In this document: positions 47,671 to 59,010 of the stretch, piece by piece
Numbering within the stretch: the first letter of the stretch is position 1
Layout of the letters: the number at the start of each line of letters is the position of its first letter
NCBI RefSeq assembly: GCF_017916325.1
Contig: NC_090170.1
Location: 1,771,501 to 1,835,500, forward strand
Source of the DNA: Leishmania martiniquensis
Lineage: Eukaryota > Euglenozoa > Kinetoplastea > Trypanosomatida > Trypanosomatidae
DNA length: 64,000 nt
Direction: 5' to 3'
The notes under the pieces: model-generated
What the model saw: the letters and a program-made list of their open reading frames with translations, nothing else
What the model was told of the DNA's origin: nothing
Databases searched by the model: none
Program-made: the position numbers and the translations under genes

Positions 47671-49383
47671 TGACGCGCACGCAGATGCTTCGATGGGGAG
47701 GTATTTTTCTTTTTCCGACTCGCTTCTTTGTGTCGCACCTTACGCTGGCTAGCGCACCATTTTTTTTTTCACTCTCCGGCTCGGCAAAAACGAAAAAGAA
47801 CGCGTCCGAGCCCAGTATGTATGCGCAAACGTGTATGCTTACATGTGTGCGTGCGTGTGTTGCGTGTGGGTGCGGCTCTCTGAGTGTACGCCTGCACGCG
47901 TTCCAATACTGTTTCTTCTCATGCAAGAAAGAAGAGAATGCCGGAGACTTCTAACAAAAACGATCACAAAGAACTGAAGCCAGCCTGGCTTTGGAAAGCG
48001 CGTTCTTCTCAGCTGGAGGGAGGGGTGGATGAGTAGTGTTTTTCGTTATGGAAAGCGAGCACGGAAGAGAAGTGAAGCACTAGAAGAGACAAGAGTATGC
48101 GCGGAATCGGCAGCAACGGCAACAGAGACGGAGAGAGGGACAGAAGCACAGGGGTCGAGGTTGAAAGAGAGACGGATGATGCTCCCAAGAAGCGAAACGA
48201 GAATCGAGAAGCTTAGCGAGAAAAAAACGCAACAGGTAGCAGCGATGGCTGTTACACAAAGAGATCGGCATTGTTTGACACATTTTGTATGAATCTCTTA
48301 CCCATTCCGCATTGCTGGATGCTCATGTGTTCTCACACACGGGCCACGCCCGCTCACGCGCAGTCAAGTAAGAGGGCAGATAATTCAGGTTGCAATCTGT
48401 CCCATGATGGGGGAGGGCGCGAAGTTGCTTCCTCTTTCACTTATCACCGACGAAAACATATACATGAACATCCGTCGAGCTACCAAAAACGAGGAAACGA
48501 AACCACTATATGATGTGACATTGTTCTTCGCTGGGTGAGGATCAAAAAGGGCTCTCTTTTTCCCCTTTTCCGCCCCCCTCCATCCTCCTGCTTTCGTTCT
48601 CTTCCTCCGTCCCGCTTCCGTTTGAGGAAACGAATCGCGCTCTTCTGTGCCCACTCTTCCTTCCCATCCCGCCCCTTTCTGCTTCCTTCTGGGGATGAGG
48701 TCTTTTTTTTTTCTTTCCTCGGCCGAGTGCTTCTCTTTGTCGCGACTCTGTTTTCTCTCCGTCCGTTCCCTCTTTTTCTCTCTTTCATCCACTCTCTTTC
48801 CTTCCGAATGCTGGCGAGTTCAATACGATCAACTCTCGTCAATGAAATCAGATGAGAACCCAACAGTGATACGTGGGCGATGGCCAGGTGGGGAATTAGG
48901 CAGGGTGCAAGGGCGTTTCGGGGGAGCGCTGTCCCACATGCAACAGCATTTCTACTTTTTAGAAGCCGCAGGTTTCTAGTGCGATTTTCTTTACACCTCA
49001 CATCCTTGCAAGTCGCGTGCTGCTGCGCTGCCGCTGTCTCTGTTTACGGCGCCAATCACCTTTCGGTTGAAGAGAGACGGACAAAAACGACTGGCAACTC
49101 TCTTAGGATATACACTCGTGCCATAAGTTTTGTGGATGGCCCATCTCCTTTGCAGCGTTCGCGTGCTGCTGGGCTGCTACTGATGATACTTCGCTGAGTG
49201 CGTGCATCGATCGCACCTCCTGAATCTGTAGATCGTTTCGTACCGGCTGCACTGAGGCTTTCTCTGTTCCCTCCTCTTTACTTCACCTCACGCAGCACTC
49301 AGACGTACAACCGCCATAGCGGAGTACGTTTCGCTTTGTTCTGGTCTGCCGCTTCCCTCAATACGTAACGCGGCGGCCAATGA
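47671..49383. other. Intergenic region downstream of GCVH
   Basis: About 1.7 kb with a T-run at 47760-47769, a GT-rich stretch near 47845-47870, a purine-rich block at 48050-48240 and C/T-rich tracts at 48545-48800. Long minus-strand frames over the pyrimidine tracts are Arg/Lys/Glu-rich shadows. An open frame at 48880-49197 lacks coding character. No gene is called. Confidence 0.6.
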
Positions 49384-49990
49384 CACTGGACGTATCACCG
49401 CCACAGCGCCTCTCTGAGCTTAATCAGGTCCTTGAATAAGGAGGCCAAGCTCGACTCGAGATGGTCGCAGCTGCCACGGCGCCGAGGATCTTCGAGGAAA
49501 ATGAATCCAATGAGAGGTGTCTCCGCTGGAATTCAGGCAACGAGGAGATCCTGACACCGTGCTTGTTGGAAGAGCGCAAGCGCGTGTTGCCAACACGCCG
49601 CATACGGCTGCGCGAAGCCAAGGGAACACTGTGGAGCAGTGCATCGCCGAGGTCACCGAGGGGTTTCTCCGGGAGCAGGAGTAAGCGCCAGAGGCTGCTG
49701 TTGCCATCGGCGTTGCGTGGCGGGAGCTAGACCGGCGCTCAGGGCCAGGGGAGGTACCTCAGGTCCAGCAGTTGGGTGCACTGGAGGCGATAAAGCAAAG
49801 AGAGCGATGCAGCCACCCGACAGCCTCTGGGCGTGCTGCACGAACGGGAGGCTCAGCTCGTGACCCAGCTAGAAAGTCTGGCGTATCCGCGACAGAGCTT
49901 CATAGATCTTTTGCGGCGGCTTGCTCGAGCAGCTGTAGCGTGCGGTAGAGGCACACGAGACACCCTTCACCATTCTGGATAGCATAAAGT
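49384..49990 (+). pseudogene. Decayed coiled-coil gene
   Basis: Pieces with coding composition lie on the + strand in shifting frames. PPQRLSELNQVLE (from about 49400) ends at a stop, VEQCIAEVTEGFLREQE (near 49631) ends at a stop, and VLHEREAQLVTQLESLA (near 49832) runs on for about 50 residues. The helical, Leu/Gln/Glu-rich character fits an old coiled-coil protein. Several frameshifts and stops make it non-functional as read. It is similar in style to the relic at 38.3-39.0 kb, but I see no direct sequence match between them. Confidence 0.5.
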
Positions 49991-50840
49991 AGCCGTGGCT
50001 GCGCCTGCTTTCTCACTGAGCCTCATTCCGTCACCTGCCGTGCTCGCGAATGTGAGACTGGATTCTTACGCCTTCATGTGGCGGGGAATGCACTTGGAGC
50101 TGCTTGAGCATCGCTCCAACTGAGAGTGCTGCCGATATCGTCCCGAATTGATGCGTGACATCACACCCGAAGATGCAGTTCAGGGGAAGAGAACTGAAAG
50201 GCAAAGCCGCTAGCGCCGCTTCGATGAACGTGTCTCGTGGGACCCGAGTGAGGGGAGGGGGTGACGCGCGCCATCCCGTTTCCCCAAATCTCTGCCCTTT
50301 TTTCTCGTTCTTCCTACATGCACCCCTTCTCAGCGGTCTCCTTGGCTGGAGAATACATCCGCACACGAGAGGGCATCATCACCATCACCGCACCACCGCT
50401 ACCATGCAGCAACGAAGAGAGAAGACTCGTGCCTACGGGAAGTGGCGGATATCGTCTAACGTTGCCAGTGCTCTTGTCATGTGGTCGACTTGCTTTGTGC
50501 TTCTTTGGGCCTCACGATACACATGAACAGGGCTGTTTCAGTGCGTTTGCTTGCACTTTTTTTTTATCCTCCTCTTTCTCCGGTTGGGCTGTACCGCTCT
50601 CGTCTCACTTGTCCCGATCGCCTGCATCTCTCTGCCTCTCCCACTTTCTCTCTTTCTTTCTCACAATGTCCTTAACGGCACACGCGCCTTTCTTGACCGT
50701 GCTACTTTCGAGCATGATCACCGACATGCCCCTTCCGCCAATCGAGACCTGCTACGGCGTCGTGGCTATCACCACGCAGCAAATGCGCATATACATATGT
50801 ACACAATCTTTTACGGCTCACACCTTCTCTCTCAGCTCTC
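49991..50840. other. Intergenic region before the GAPDH-like gene
   Basis: About 0.85 kb with C/T-rich tracts at 50560-50660 and a tract ending in TCTCAG at 50835, only 5 nt before the next ATG, so an earlier acceptor is likely used. No gene is supported. Confidence 0.55.
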
Positions 50841-51890
50841 ATGTCCATCACAATCGGTATCAACGGATTCGGCCCTCTCGGAAAGTCCGCCTTATTCGCG
50901 GCCCTCGCCGATCCGTCTTTCACTGTCACAGCAGTCGTGGACGCTTCTGTGTGTACGGCCTACATCGCGTATGTGATTGAACAGGAGTATCCGCGCTGCC
51001 ACCCTGCGGGGCCGCCAATTCGGGTGACAGACAAAAAGAAAGATCACATTGTGCTCAATGACACCCGCGTCATTCACGTGTCGGCCGCGCAAGACCCGCA
51101 GTCATCCCTGTGGAAGCAGTACGGAGCACATTACGTTCTGGAGTGTACGGGCCTCTACACCACACGTAGCCGGTGCTGGGGTCACGTGACAGGTGGTGCC
51201 ACAGGCGTCTTCATTGCAGCCGCCAGCGCTGATACCAACACCGTCATGGTGTCAAGTGGTTTGGAGAGGCTCTCGGCATCGTTGCCCGTATGCACCGTAG
51301 GATCCCCGATCGGGGCCGCCGTAGCTCCAGTGCTGAACGCGTTGGAGAAGGTAGTGGAGATTGAGCATGTAATTTACACGGCCCTTTATGGGCCGCAGCC
51401 ACCGCACCCGATCGGTGCCAAATCGGACGACATGCGCGACTGGCGGCAGGCACGACTGCAGCCCTTTGCCGGCTGTGCGATGGCCTCCAGCCGTGACAAC
51501 GGCGCGGAAACGGTGTGCGCGCTACTGCCGTATCTGGCTGGTCACGTGAGCGCGAGCGCTTTCCAGGTTCCTGTTGTGCAGGGGTGTGCCATCGACCTAG
51601 TTGTCTACACGAAAGAGGCCTCGTCCGCGGATGTCGTGGCGAGCGCGTTTGCGCATGCCGCGGCGGACTCGGAGTTGACAGCGCAGGTGCACATCACCAA
51701 CGGGCCCATGATCAGCATTGACTGCATTGGCAACTCAAGTCTCTTGCTTGACGCCACTTCGTCGAGCAGCAGCGCTGATGGAAAATTGCATCATATGGTG
51801 CTGTGGGTGGACTTGGAGTGCTACTACACTGCTGTACTGCTGTCGTTGGTGAAGCAGGCTCACGCCATTCACGTTCCACCGTCCTCGTAA
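50841..51890 (+). CDS. GAPDH-like protein lacking the catalytic cysteine
   Basis: The 349-residue protein follows the GAPDH fold end to end. It has a Rossmann start INGFGPLGK (family GFGRIGR), an Asp ending the second strand (VVDAS), LECTG, DNGAETVCALLPYLAGHVSA in place of the STGAAKAVGKVLP stretch, and a WVDLECYY end in place of WYDNE. At the active site the family SCTTNCLAP is replaced by SPIGAAVAP (about residues 155-163), so the catalytic Cys is Pro. A His near 176 may correspond to the catalytic base. Normal GAPDH activity is excluded if this alignment holds. No C-terminal SKL-type glycosomal signal is seen (it ends PSS). NAD binding may persist, though GPLG is unusual. A moonlighting or structural role is a guess. 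Length is normal for the family. Confidence 0.85.
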   Translation: MSITIGINGFGPLGKSALFAALADPSFTVTAVVDASVCTAYIAYVIEQEYPRCHPAGPPIRVTDKKKDHIVLNDTRVIHVSAAQDPQSSLWKQYGAHYVLECTGLYTTRSRCWGHVTGGATGVFIAAASADTNTVMVSSGLERLSASLPVCTVGSPIGAAVAPVLNALEKVVEIEHVIYTALYGPQPPHPIGAKSDDMRDWRQARLQPFAGCAMASSRDNGAETVCALLPYLAGHVSASAFQVPVVQGCAIDLVVYTKEASSADVVASAFAHAAADSELTAQVHITNGPMISIDCIGNSSLLLDATSSSSSADGKLHHMVLWVDLECYYTAVLLSLVKQAHAIHVPPSS

Positions 51891-52887
51891 AGAGCCCATC
51901 ATTCAGACACATAGGAGTCGCGCTCGGCGACTCGCGTCACCCCGCGATCTCTTTTTCCCTCTCGGCACCCAATGCCGTTCACGTTGCACAGGCAGTGATG
52001 AAAAGTGGCCATCTCTAGATGTACGTCGATGGAAGACCCACGGCCGCTCCTTAGATGGCCGCCGTTACCGCTAATCACCGTACTCCCCGGTGTTTGCGCC
52101 TCTGTGCGTCTATCTGTGTCCCCACTGGACAGATGCGCGCCGCCCATGTAAACAAGTTCTCGTTGTCTTTTTTTGTTTCTCTCTTTTTCTCTGGCACTTC
52201 CCGAATGACTCTGCGTGTGCGGATAAGTATATGCGTCTCTGTCTCTTTGTGGGTGGGTGCCGATGCGTGTGTCTGGGTAGTGCCAACGTTTTCCCTTGCT
52301 TCGGAGCGTGGACGAGAAGACCAGTAGCTGGCATCGCCGCAAAAGCACTGAGGGAAACGAAAAACGATAGCACCAGTGCGGACTGCTAAATACAAGAGGC
52401 GACAGCTACCACTCGAGGTCGAGACGCGCCGTGTCTCATGAGCAAGAAGGGGACACGGGGGCGAGGTGTACGCGCGAAGCCGAAAAAAATGCCAAAGCAA
52501 GCCAGCTCTCTCTTGTACGTCAGCGTGATCATGCTTGATGGACGGCTGTGCCTTCCATAGATATACGCCTACGTACGTGCTTGTGTGTGCATCCTTCTCA
52601 CTTGAAGCTGTTTCGTGCCCCCCCCCTCCCTTGGTGTTGCTGTCTCTACACCCATCGGCTGTGACGATGCACCACTTCGTGCCGTATACCTCTCCCTCTT
52701 CCCCCCCCCCCATGCCGCCCCAACGGCACTGCTTCGCTTGACCTGTGGGTCTACGTGCATTCCACTCCCACCAGCTGATGCGCTCTCTCTCCCCACTTTT
52801 ACCACCCCGCATTTTCTCTTGTTTTTTCGTGTGTATGTCCGTGCATGCGCCACACAACCGAGATTCACTTGCCGCGCAGAACCAACG

Positions 52888-52919
<32 letters not shown>

Positions 52920-53172
52920 TAGAACTATCGGTGTGCGCAGCGACACAAATACGCAGTCGAACGAGCGCCTGATTGACGCAGCGAGTATTCTCACGTTTGT
53001 TCTTCTCACTCTATGCAAGTGCCATCCTTACTTCTCATCCCTTGGCGCTCGTGCCTCTGACCTCGTCACCTGTGCGTTGAACTTCTAAGGCGACTCATCT
53101 GTTCCCAACTTCCTCCAGCGTAGAGCACACACAACGAAGGGCCAACATACCTGCTTCTTCTCGAAGAGTAAA
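51891..53172. other. Intergenic region before the DUF1761 gene
   Basis: About 1.3 kb with a 25-nt CA repeat at 52888-52912, C-runs at 52618-52627 and 52702-52711, and T-rich tracts near 52170-52195. No gene is supported. Confidence 0.6.
52888..52912. repeat. CA dinucleotide microsatellite
   Basis: An uninterrupted 25-nt CA run, likely length-variable between strains. Confidence 0.9.
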
Positions 53173-53619
53173 ATGGATGCCATCATCAAGGCTGTTTATA
53201 CAATTGATCCCATCTACATGGTGGCGAGCGCCGTCGCGCAGCAGATGCTGGCGGTGGCTTGGTTTGACTGCATTGTGCGCCAAATCGATCGGTATTATGT
53301 CGCTGCGGATAAGGGCGTGCGGCGCGTCGAGCACGCTATTACGCGCTACCCCGGCCAAGTCATCTCTGGTGCCACCTTTCTCTGTGCGCTTCTCCGCTCT
53401 GTTGTTGTGCTCACGTTGGTCAGCATATGCAAGTGCTCGACGCTTTACCAGTACCAGTCGGCTGCCATGATAGCTGTGATGATCGGAATGATGCGCGTCC
53501 ACCGCACCTTCTCGTGCCATCGTCCCATTCAGATTTTCGTCACCGAGACTGGCTACGAGATGGCGGCGGCGATGACGGCGGCGGTGGTCTGCTATTACAT
53601 GAAGATGTACAACTTCTAG
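53173..53619 (+). CDS. DUF1761-like small membrane protein
   Basis: The 148-residue protein has four probable membrane segments at about residues 13-33, 62-85, 93-110 and 125-145. The layout and the RPIQIFVTETGYEMAAAM stretch before the last segment resemble DUF1761 proteins, small four-span proteins of unknown function present in bacteria and in Leishmania. A positively charged loop (about 36-60) separates the first two spans. No catalytic motif is visible. The ATG at 53173 opens the frame. Function is unknown; the family assignment is moderately sure. Confidence 0.75.
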   Translation: MDAIIKAVYTIDPIYMVASAVAQQMLAVAWFDCIVRQIDRYYVAADKGVRRVEHAITRYPGQVISGATFLCALLRSVVVLTLVSICKCSTLYQYQSAAMIAVMIGMMRVHRTFSCHRPIQIFVTETGYEMAAAMTAAVVCYYMKMYNF

Positions 53620-55507
53620 GCCGACTGTGTGATGGGCCTTCACTTCATCAGAAGTGCCGATTAAGTCGTCTGCCAGCATCCTCCAAATCCTCGACCGTCG
53701 TGGATTGACCTATCTGCTGGCGTGTGCGAGCGGTGTGTTTTGGTGGCACCCTCGATGCCTTCCTCTCCGGTTTCCCTCTTTGGTTGATGAAGCGAAAAGG
53801 AGACGTACAGTTTTTTTGTGTGTCTTCCACGTTTAGATGCAGCCAACTGTGTGTGCCTGTGCGTCTCTTCACACTCAATGTTTTTCGATTCTTTTTGTTT
53901 CAAGTTCTGCGAGTGCAAAGATGGAGTGCACTCGCGACGACTTCGATGCACATCTGTTCTGGCACGCTGTTCTGTGCACCGATGGGGCTTGTGTACGGTG
54001 GCGGCCTTTCGTTATGATTTGTTTTAGATAGAGAAACGCATAGAGAAAGACAGTTTCGTTTCGGCAGCCTCCGGCGCCGCGAACAGTTCCCACACAGGAG
54101 GGTGGGGGGGAGAGAGAGAAAAGAAGAGAAAGAAGGGTGAGGAGGAGGAGAGGAACACAGCGCCCAGGCATCGCAGTGAGGGAAAAAGGGAGGGTGCCTA
54201 TTTTTTCACGTTCTTGCATGAGTGACGGAACTTTGTTCGCGCTGTTTTACGTTGTTTTTCTCGCCGCTTCCTCTCGTTCTCTCATCGTCGCCGCCGTCGG
54301 TGACTTGGCACAGTCGGTGTATGTGTGCACCTCTCTGAAGACCGTCCCAGGCAACTGTGCTCGTCCTTTCTGCAGTCCCACGTGATCTCTTCTTACCTGT
54401 TCTCCATTTTCATGCCTAGGAGGTTTCGAAATTATCCCGAGAGAGATGCGGTTCGATCTCCTCCAATTGCTCCTCGCAGATTGCTCGCGAAAGGATCTGC
54501 GTGCTGTGTGGCATTGAATACAAAGCAACTCTGCATGAGTGAGCACACGCGCACACGCTTACATTTTTTCTTGCGTGCTCGTTTGTGCAAACATTTAAGT
54601 CCAACAAAGTCGTCTCAAGAGCAAAGAAATACAGGACCAAGCGCCGGTAGAGTGGGTAGACGGGCAAAAAGCTGAGGTCGTTGTGGGTAGCGTGTGGGTG
54701 ACTCGCTGAGGTACACTGCAACATCATATGCAGCGGATCTGTCCTGGACGCGCACTCATGCCTCACAACGTTTCTACTGTATCCATCTCCTGCGAGGTGG
54801 TCAATCATGCGGGAGGGGCTGTGCGAGAACATTTTGATTGATTGCTGAAAGAAACCACAACGTGCGAGTAAGTAGAGGCAACGCAGCACCGCCGCTCATC
54901 AAGCTTTCCAAGCCTGCATGCTCTCTCTCCATCTCTCTTTGTTGCTGTTGATGCGGCGACGCCTCTCATTTTTCATTTTCCGCGTTTTGCCACGAACATT
55001 TCCCCTCCCCTCCCCTCCTCTCTCCTCTCTCTGCCCGTCTTTGGATATCTGCATCTATGCGTGTCTCCTACGCACCGAATGCACCGTCTAAATAATACAC
55101 ACACATATATATATATATGCGGAGCTGCGGCTGTCTTCTTGACTCATACAGGATTATCATCAAGTGATCACGCACATCACAACGCCCTCCGTTTCTTTTT
55201 TTTTGGATTCATTTATTGAGCCGACAGACGGCACTAAGGACGCCCTCGATTGTATTTTGACTCTCTCTTCTCCTGACCTTACGAAGACAGGGGCCGCAGC
55301 CACACGGTAACCTGCACGCGGGCAAAGGAAGGGAAGCGTGGAGTTGCTCACCCGGTGAGGGAGGACGACAAACGACCAAAGATACACAGCAACCTCTGAA
55401 CGCTCCATCGGAGCCGAGGGCTTCGCAGTTACCGCCTCCGAGCAACACCGGGCGCCTTTTTTTTTGTTTCCCCGCACCTCCTATAGACATACACGCTCAC
55501 AGGCGTC
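53620..55507. other. Long intergenic region before CYP40
   Basis: About 1.9 kb without a supported gene. It contains a GA-rich purine stretch at 54095-54160, C/T-rich stretches at 54990-55040, a CA/AT patch at 55096-55118 and T-runs at 55193-55204 and 55457-55466. A C/T stretch followed by AG at 55485-55486 is a likely acceptor for CYP40. Confidence 0.6.
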
Positions 55508-56572
55508 ATGCCGAACACGTACTGCTACTTCGACATCAGCATCGGCGAGAAGCCGCAGAAGGAGCGGGTGGTATTGGAGCTCTTCGCGGATGTGACGCCC
55601 AAGACGTGCGAGAACTTCCGCCAGCTGTGCCTTGGCCACGATGGCAAAAAGGTGGAGGGAACAGAGGTGCCGATGACGTACCAGGGTTGCATTTTCCACC
55701 GTGTCATCCCCGGCTTCATGATCCAAGGCGGAGACTTCACCAACCACAACGGCACCGGCGGCGTCTCCATCTACGGCGAGAAGTTTGAGGATGAAAACTT
55801 CATGATACCCTGCGACAAGAGCGGTCTTCTGGCGATGGCCAACGCTGGCGCTAACACGAACGGTTCACAGTTCTTTATCACGACAGCGCCTGCACCGCAC
55901 CTGACCGGTCGTCACGTCGTTTTCGGTCGTGTGGTGCGTGGCATGAATACAGTGCGTGCCGTCGAGCACACAACCACTGGCACCAATGACAAGCCCGTGC
56001 TGGACTGCGTTATCGCCGGCTGCGGGGTGCTGGAGGCGGTGCCAGATGCGGTGCCGGCCGCCGATGGCGACATGTACCCCGACTACCCAGAGGATGCCGA
56101 GCCCCCAATGGACGATGCCCAGCGCATCGATGCCGGTGAGGCCATTCGCCTGATTGGCAACACCTACTTCAAGAACGCGGCGTACGACGTGGCCATCGAT
56201 AAGTATGCAAAAGCAGTGCGCTACCTGAATCAGGTGGAGAACAAGGATGGCCACCCCGAGGCGGATGAGAAACTGATTGCCTGTTACAACAACAACGCGA
56301 TGTGCGCCATTAAACTCCAGCGGTGGTCGGAGGCCCGCCACGCGGCATCTCTGGCGCTTGATGTGGATGCGAGAAACGCCAAGGCGCTTTTCCGCCGGGG
56401 AACGGCGGCGCTGTGCGCTGGCGACGCCGACAGTGCTGTCGAGGATCTGAGGCAGGCGCATCAAATCGAGCCGGAGAACGCCGAAGTGACCGTGAAGCTG
56501 AACGAGGCAAAGGAGAAGGTGAAGATGCAAAAGGCGAAGCTGGCGGCGAATCTAAAGAAGATGTTCTCGTGA
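55508..56572 (+). CDS. CYP40: Cyclophilin 40 (peptidyl-prolyl isomerase with TPR domain)
   Basis: The 354-residue protein has an N-terminal cyclophilin domain (about 5-180) with [15 protein letters not shown] and [21 protein letters not shown]. It keeps the catalytic Arg (65), Phe (70) and Gln (121). The Trp that contacts cyclosporin A in cyclophilin A is His (131), as in human Cyp40, which predicts weak drug binding. A short acidic linker leads to a three-TPR domain (about 212-340) that in the family binds the MEEVD end of HSP90. It should act as an HSP90 co-chaperone in the cytosol; in Leishmania donovani Cyp40 is known to be needed for survival inside the host cell. Length matches the family (about 370). 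Confidence 0.98.
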   Translation: MPNTYCYFDISIGEKPQKERVVLELFADVTPKTCENFRQLCLGHDGKKVEGTEVPMTYQGCIFHRVIPGFMIQGGDFTNHNGTGGVSIYGEKFEDENFMIPCDKSGLLAMANAGANTNGSQFFITTAPAPHLTGRHVVFGRVVRGMNTVRAVEHTTTGTNDKPVLDCVIAGCGVLEAVPDAVPAADGDMYPDYPEDAEPPMDDAQRIDAGEAIRLIGNTYFKNAAYDVAIDKYAKAVRYLNQVENKDGHPEADEKLIACYNNNAMCAIKLQRWSEARHAASLALDVDARNAKALFRRGTAALCAGDADSAVEDLRQAHQIEPENAEVTVKLNEAKEKVKMQKAKLAANLKKMFS

Positions 56573-59010
56573 GAATCGGGCATGCTCGACAGGACCTGAG
56601 GGCATCGAAACTCTTCGCGCTGTGAGGAAGGCTTTTCGTGGAGTACGTTGCGAGGCCTCTCTCTTCTGTCAGGCTGGCGTCGACGATGCGACTACACCGC
56701 CTTTTCTATCTTTTGTTTCATTTCTATTTCTGCCCATTTCCCTTCTCATTTCACGCGCTGCATTGCAGCGTCTTTTCACACGGATTTTTACTTCGCTCTT
56801 CTCCATACACCGAACTCTTCTTTCGCTCTCTACGCCTCTTTCTGTTCCCCGCTTTTGCTTTTTGCTGCTCTACCCGGTGCGCCTCGTCGATTACCCCCTT
56901 TTTACCACAAACGTCGGGTGTGGCAGCGGCTTTTGAGCAGCGACGAGGGAAAAGCAACTGGCCATGGCAACAGAGCAAAGACGTCTGCCAAAAGAAAACA
57001 TCATCGCGCAAAGCCATGGGAATGACAGCAAGAAGAAAACGGAGCAAGAAAGGTAACTGACGGCTCCTCCGTCAAGTGGGATAAGGAGCCAAGAGAGGGA
57101 CTAAGAGAGGGAGGGGAGGGGGCCGGCGGGGCAAACCGTTTCGCCGCTGGCGGAATGCGTGTTCTCTCGGATCTGGCAGCTCTCGGCGCAAAAAGCTCTT
57201 GGAGGTGCCACCGCCGCTTCTTTGTTTTCTCTTTGTTTTCGTACAGCGATGCAGCACATGGATGCAAGGACGGGGACCTGCCTCCTCTTTGGGCTGAGAC
57301 CGTCTCCTGTTCCACTCGAGGCGCGCTTGCCTTGTGTCCTGGACGACTGGGTGAGGATTTTGCTGTCATCCTATACTACGCCCCCCTCTCTCTCTCTTCG
57401 ACGCTTCTACGAACGGGCAGCCAGACGCCCCTCTGCTTTTCTCTTGTCACTGTGTCCTCCTGTGATTTGATTACGGGCTTTCGAGTCGTCCTCCCATCAT
57501 TTACGCGGCTCGTGCATCTGTGACTTGCGCAAGCTCATACCCGTGCCTCACTCTTTCCCGTCTCCTTTCCCCTCCCTTTTCCCCTCTCTCTGTGACAGAA
57601 GAAGAAAAAAGATGAAATCAGGCGGCGCCGGACACTGACAGTGCGTTCGCTTTGCGCTTTCGGATTACACACTTACAAGCGCATTTTCTATTCCTCTTTG
57701 TTGCTCGTTTCTGAGAGTCACTGTAGTCGGAGACGGACTTGGAGCAGTGCACCTGACCCCCCTTATCCCTTGCACAGACAAACATCAGGGAGCTAAGCGT
57801 GTGGAAAAATATCTGTACACGCTGACAGTGTCGAGTCTGTGGGATTCACAAGCGACGAGGTCGCAGGGGTTTCTGCCGTATTCGGGGTGTTGAAGGCTAT
57901 CGATGGGACAGATGGGCCAGTGATCGTTTTTTCTCACCTGTCGGGGGCGATGTTGTCAGCCAGCTGCTAGCAAGCACGCGATGGCGCCACTGCCGCATAC
58001 CGAGTCGAGCGAGAGCGACCTGCGTGGAGTGAGCGCTGCGCTGGTCGAGCGGGGTCCCGTCGACCGCTTTGCTGCTCGCGGCAGGTGGGACTGCTGTCGA
58101 AGAGTTGGCTGCCCGCATCGCTCGCTTCACTCATGGGTCTGCTCTCGAGGAAGCGGACGCGTTTAGCTGCGTTCACGACGGCAGCATCGACGGTGCTCAT
58201 ATAGGCGGAAAGTACCGCTTAGCACCAAGCGGCATCGGCCCTGCGAATAGTTGGCTATCAACAGCCTCTCGCAGGTTTAGCACCGCAGCCACGGTGGTGC
58301 ACCGTTCCTGGACTGTGGTCATCGATGTAGGATGCGGTGCGCACGCGCCAGACGCCATGTGCTCAGTGATAGTTGTAGCGGTCACGTGCTTGCTTGTTTG
58401 CTCCCCCCTCCCCCGTCTAATTGTCTGTAATAGCGCTCATGCGTTCTGTAGCTGCTTTCCTCCCTTCGCACGTCTGCATGTGAGCCACACCTCTCAAAGG
58501 CGCCTGCCGCGCCTAGACAATGAAGGGGCTCGCTCTGTAGGCTTCTTTGTCCTCACGATGAGCAAAAAAAAGAAGAAAAAAGAACATTCCTGCGCTCGTC
58601 GAGAGCCAGGGAAGTCCCGACGCGACTCCTCGTATAGCCCCTGTAACGGTCAGGTCTCCTCTCCTGGCATCCGTCGACTCCCTCCCTCCCATTCTCTCTC
58701 TCTCTTTTGCCCCCCCCCCCCTCTGACTCTTTTCAATCCCTCCCTCTCTTTGCTCCTCGTCTCTTTCGCTCAGGCGTGTGTGCGCCCGCCACCTCTCCTC
58801 TTCTCCGCTGAGGGCTCTTTCTCTCTCTCTCTCCATCTTTCTCTGTTTTCTTTTTTTTTCTGTGCGACTCCCCTCCCTCGCTCCTGCCGCTTTGGGGGTA
58901 TTCCGGGCCTCATCCATAGCGTCACGGACACATACCTGCGGTGTTTCTTGCGAATCGACAGCTTTTGCGCACCTGTGCCTCCTCGCCGTCTTCAACTCAA
59001 GGCAGAAACG
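56573..59010. other. Long intergenic region before the SCAMP-like gene
   Basis: About 2.4 kb. Contents are C/T-rich stretches at 56690-56760 and 57365-57410, a G-rich block at 57095-57131, a possible gene relic at 57838-58340 (separate entry), and long C/T tracts at 58670-58880 that probably direct trans-splicing of the next gene. The frame of that gene is open back to 58069 without good coding character. Confidence 0.6.
57838..58340 (+). pseudogene. Possible relic of a decayed gene
   Basis: Weak coding-like pieces occur in different + frames, for example FTSDEVAGVSAVFGVLKA followed by a stop near 57967, and VEELAARIARFTHGSALEE near 58096. GC content and codon texture resemble genes more than the flanking UTRs. 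The parent is unknown and chance cannot be excluded. Confidence 0.25.

Noticed and set aside
48880..49197. Open frame of 105 codons downstream of GCVH
   Set aside because: No recognisable domain, weak coding bias, and position in the GCVH 3' region; could be revisited if transcript or peptide data exist.
52888..52918. CA/GT microsatellites considered as telomere-like or satellite DNA
   Set aside because: Simple dinucleotide runs typical of Leishmania intergenic DNA; no TTAGGG-type arrays.
58069..59010. N-terminal extension of the SCAMP-like protein
   Set aside because: Low-complexity, no homology, and it crosses the long pyrimidine tract where trans-splicing should occur.
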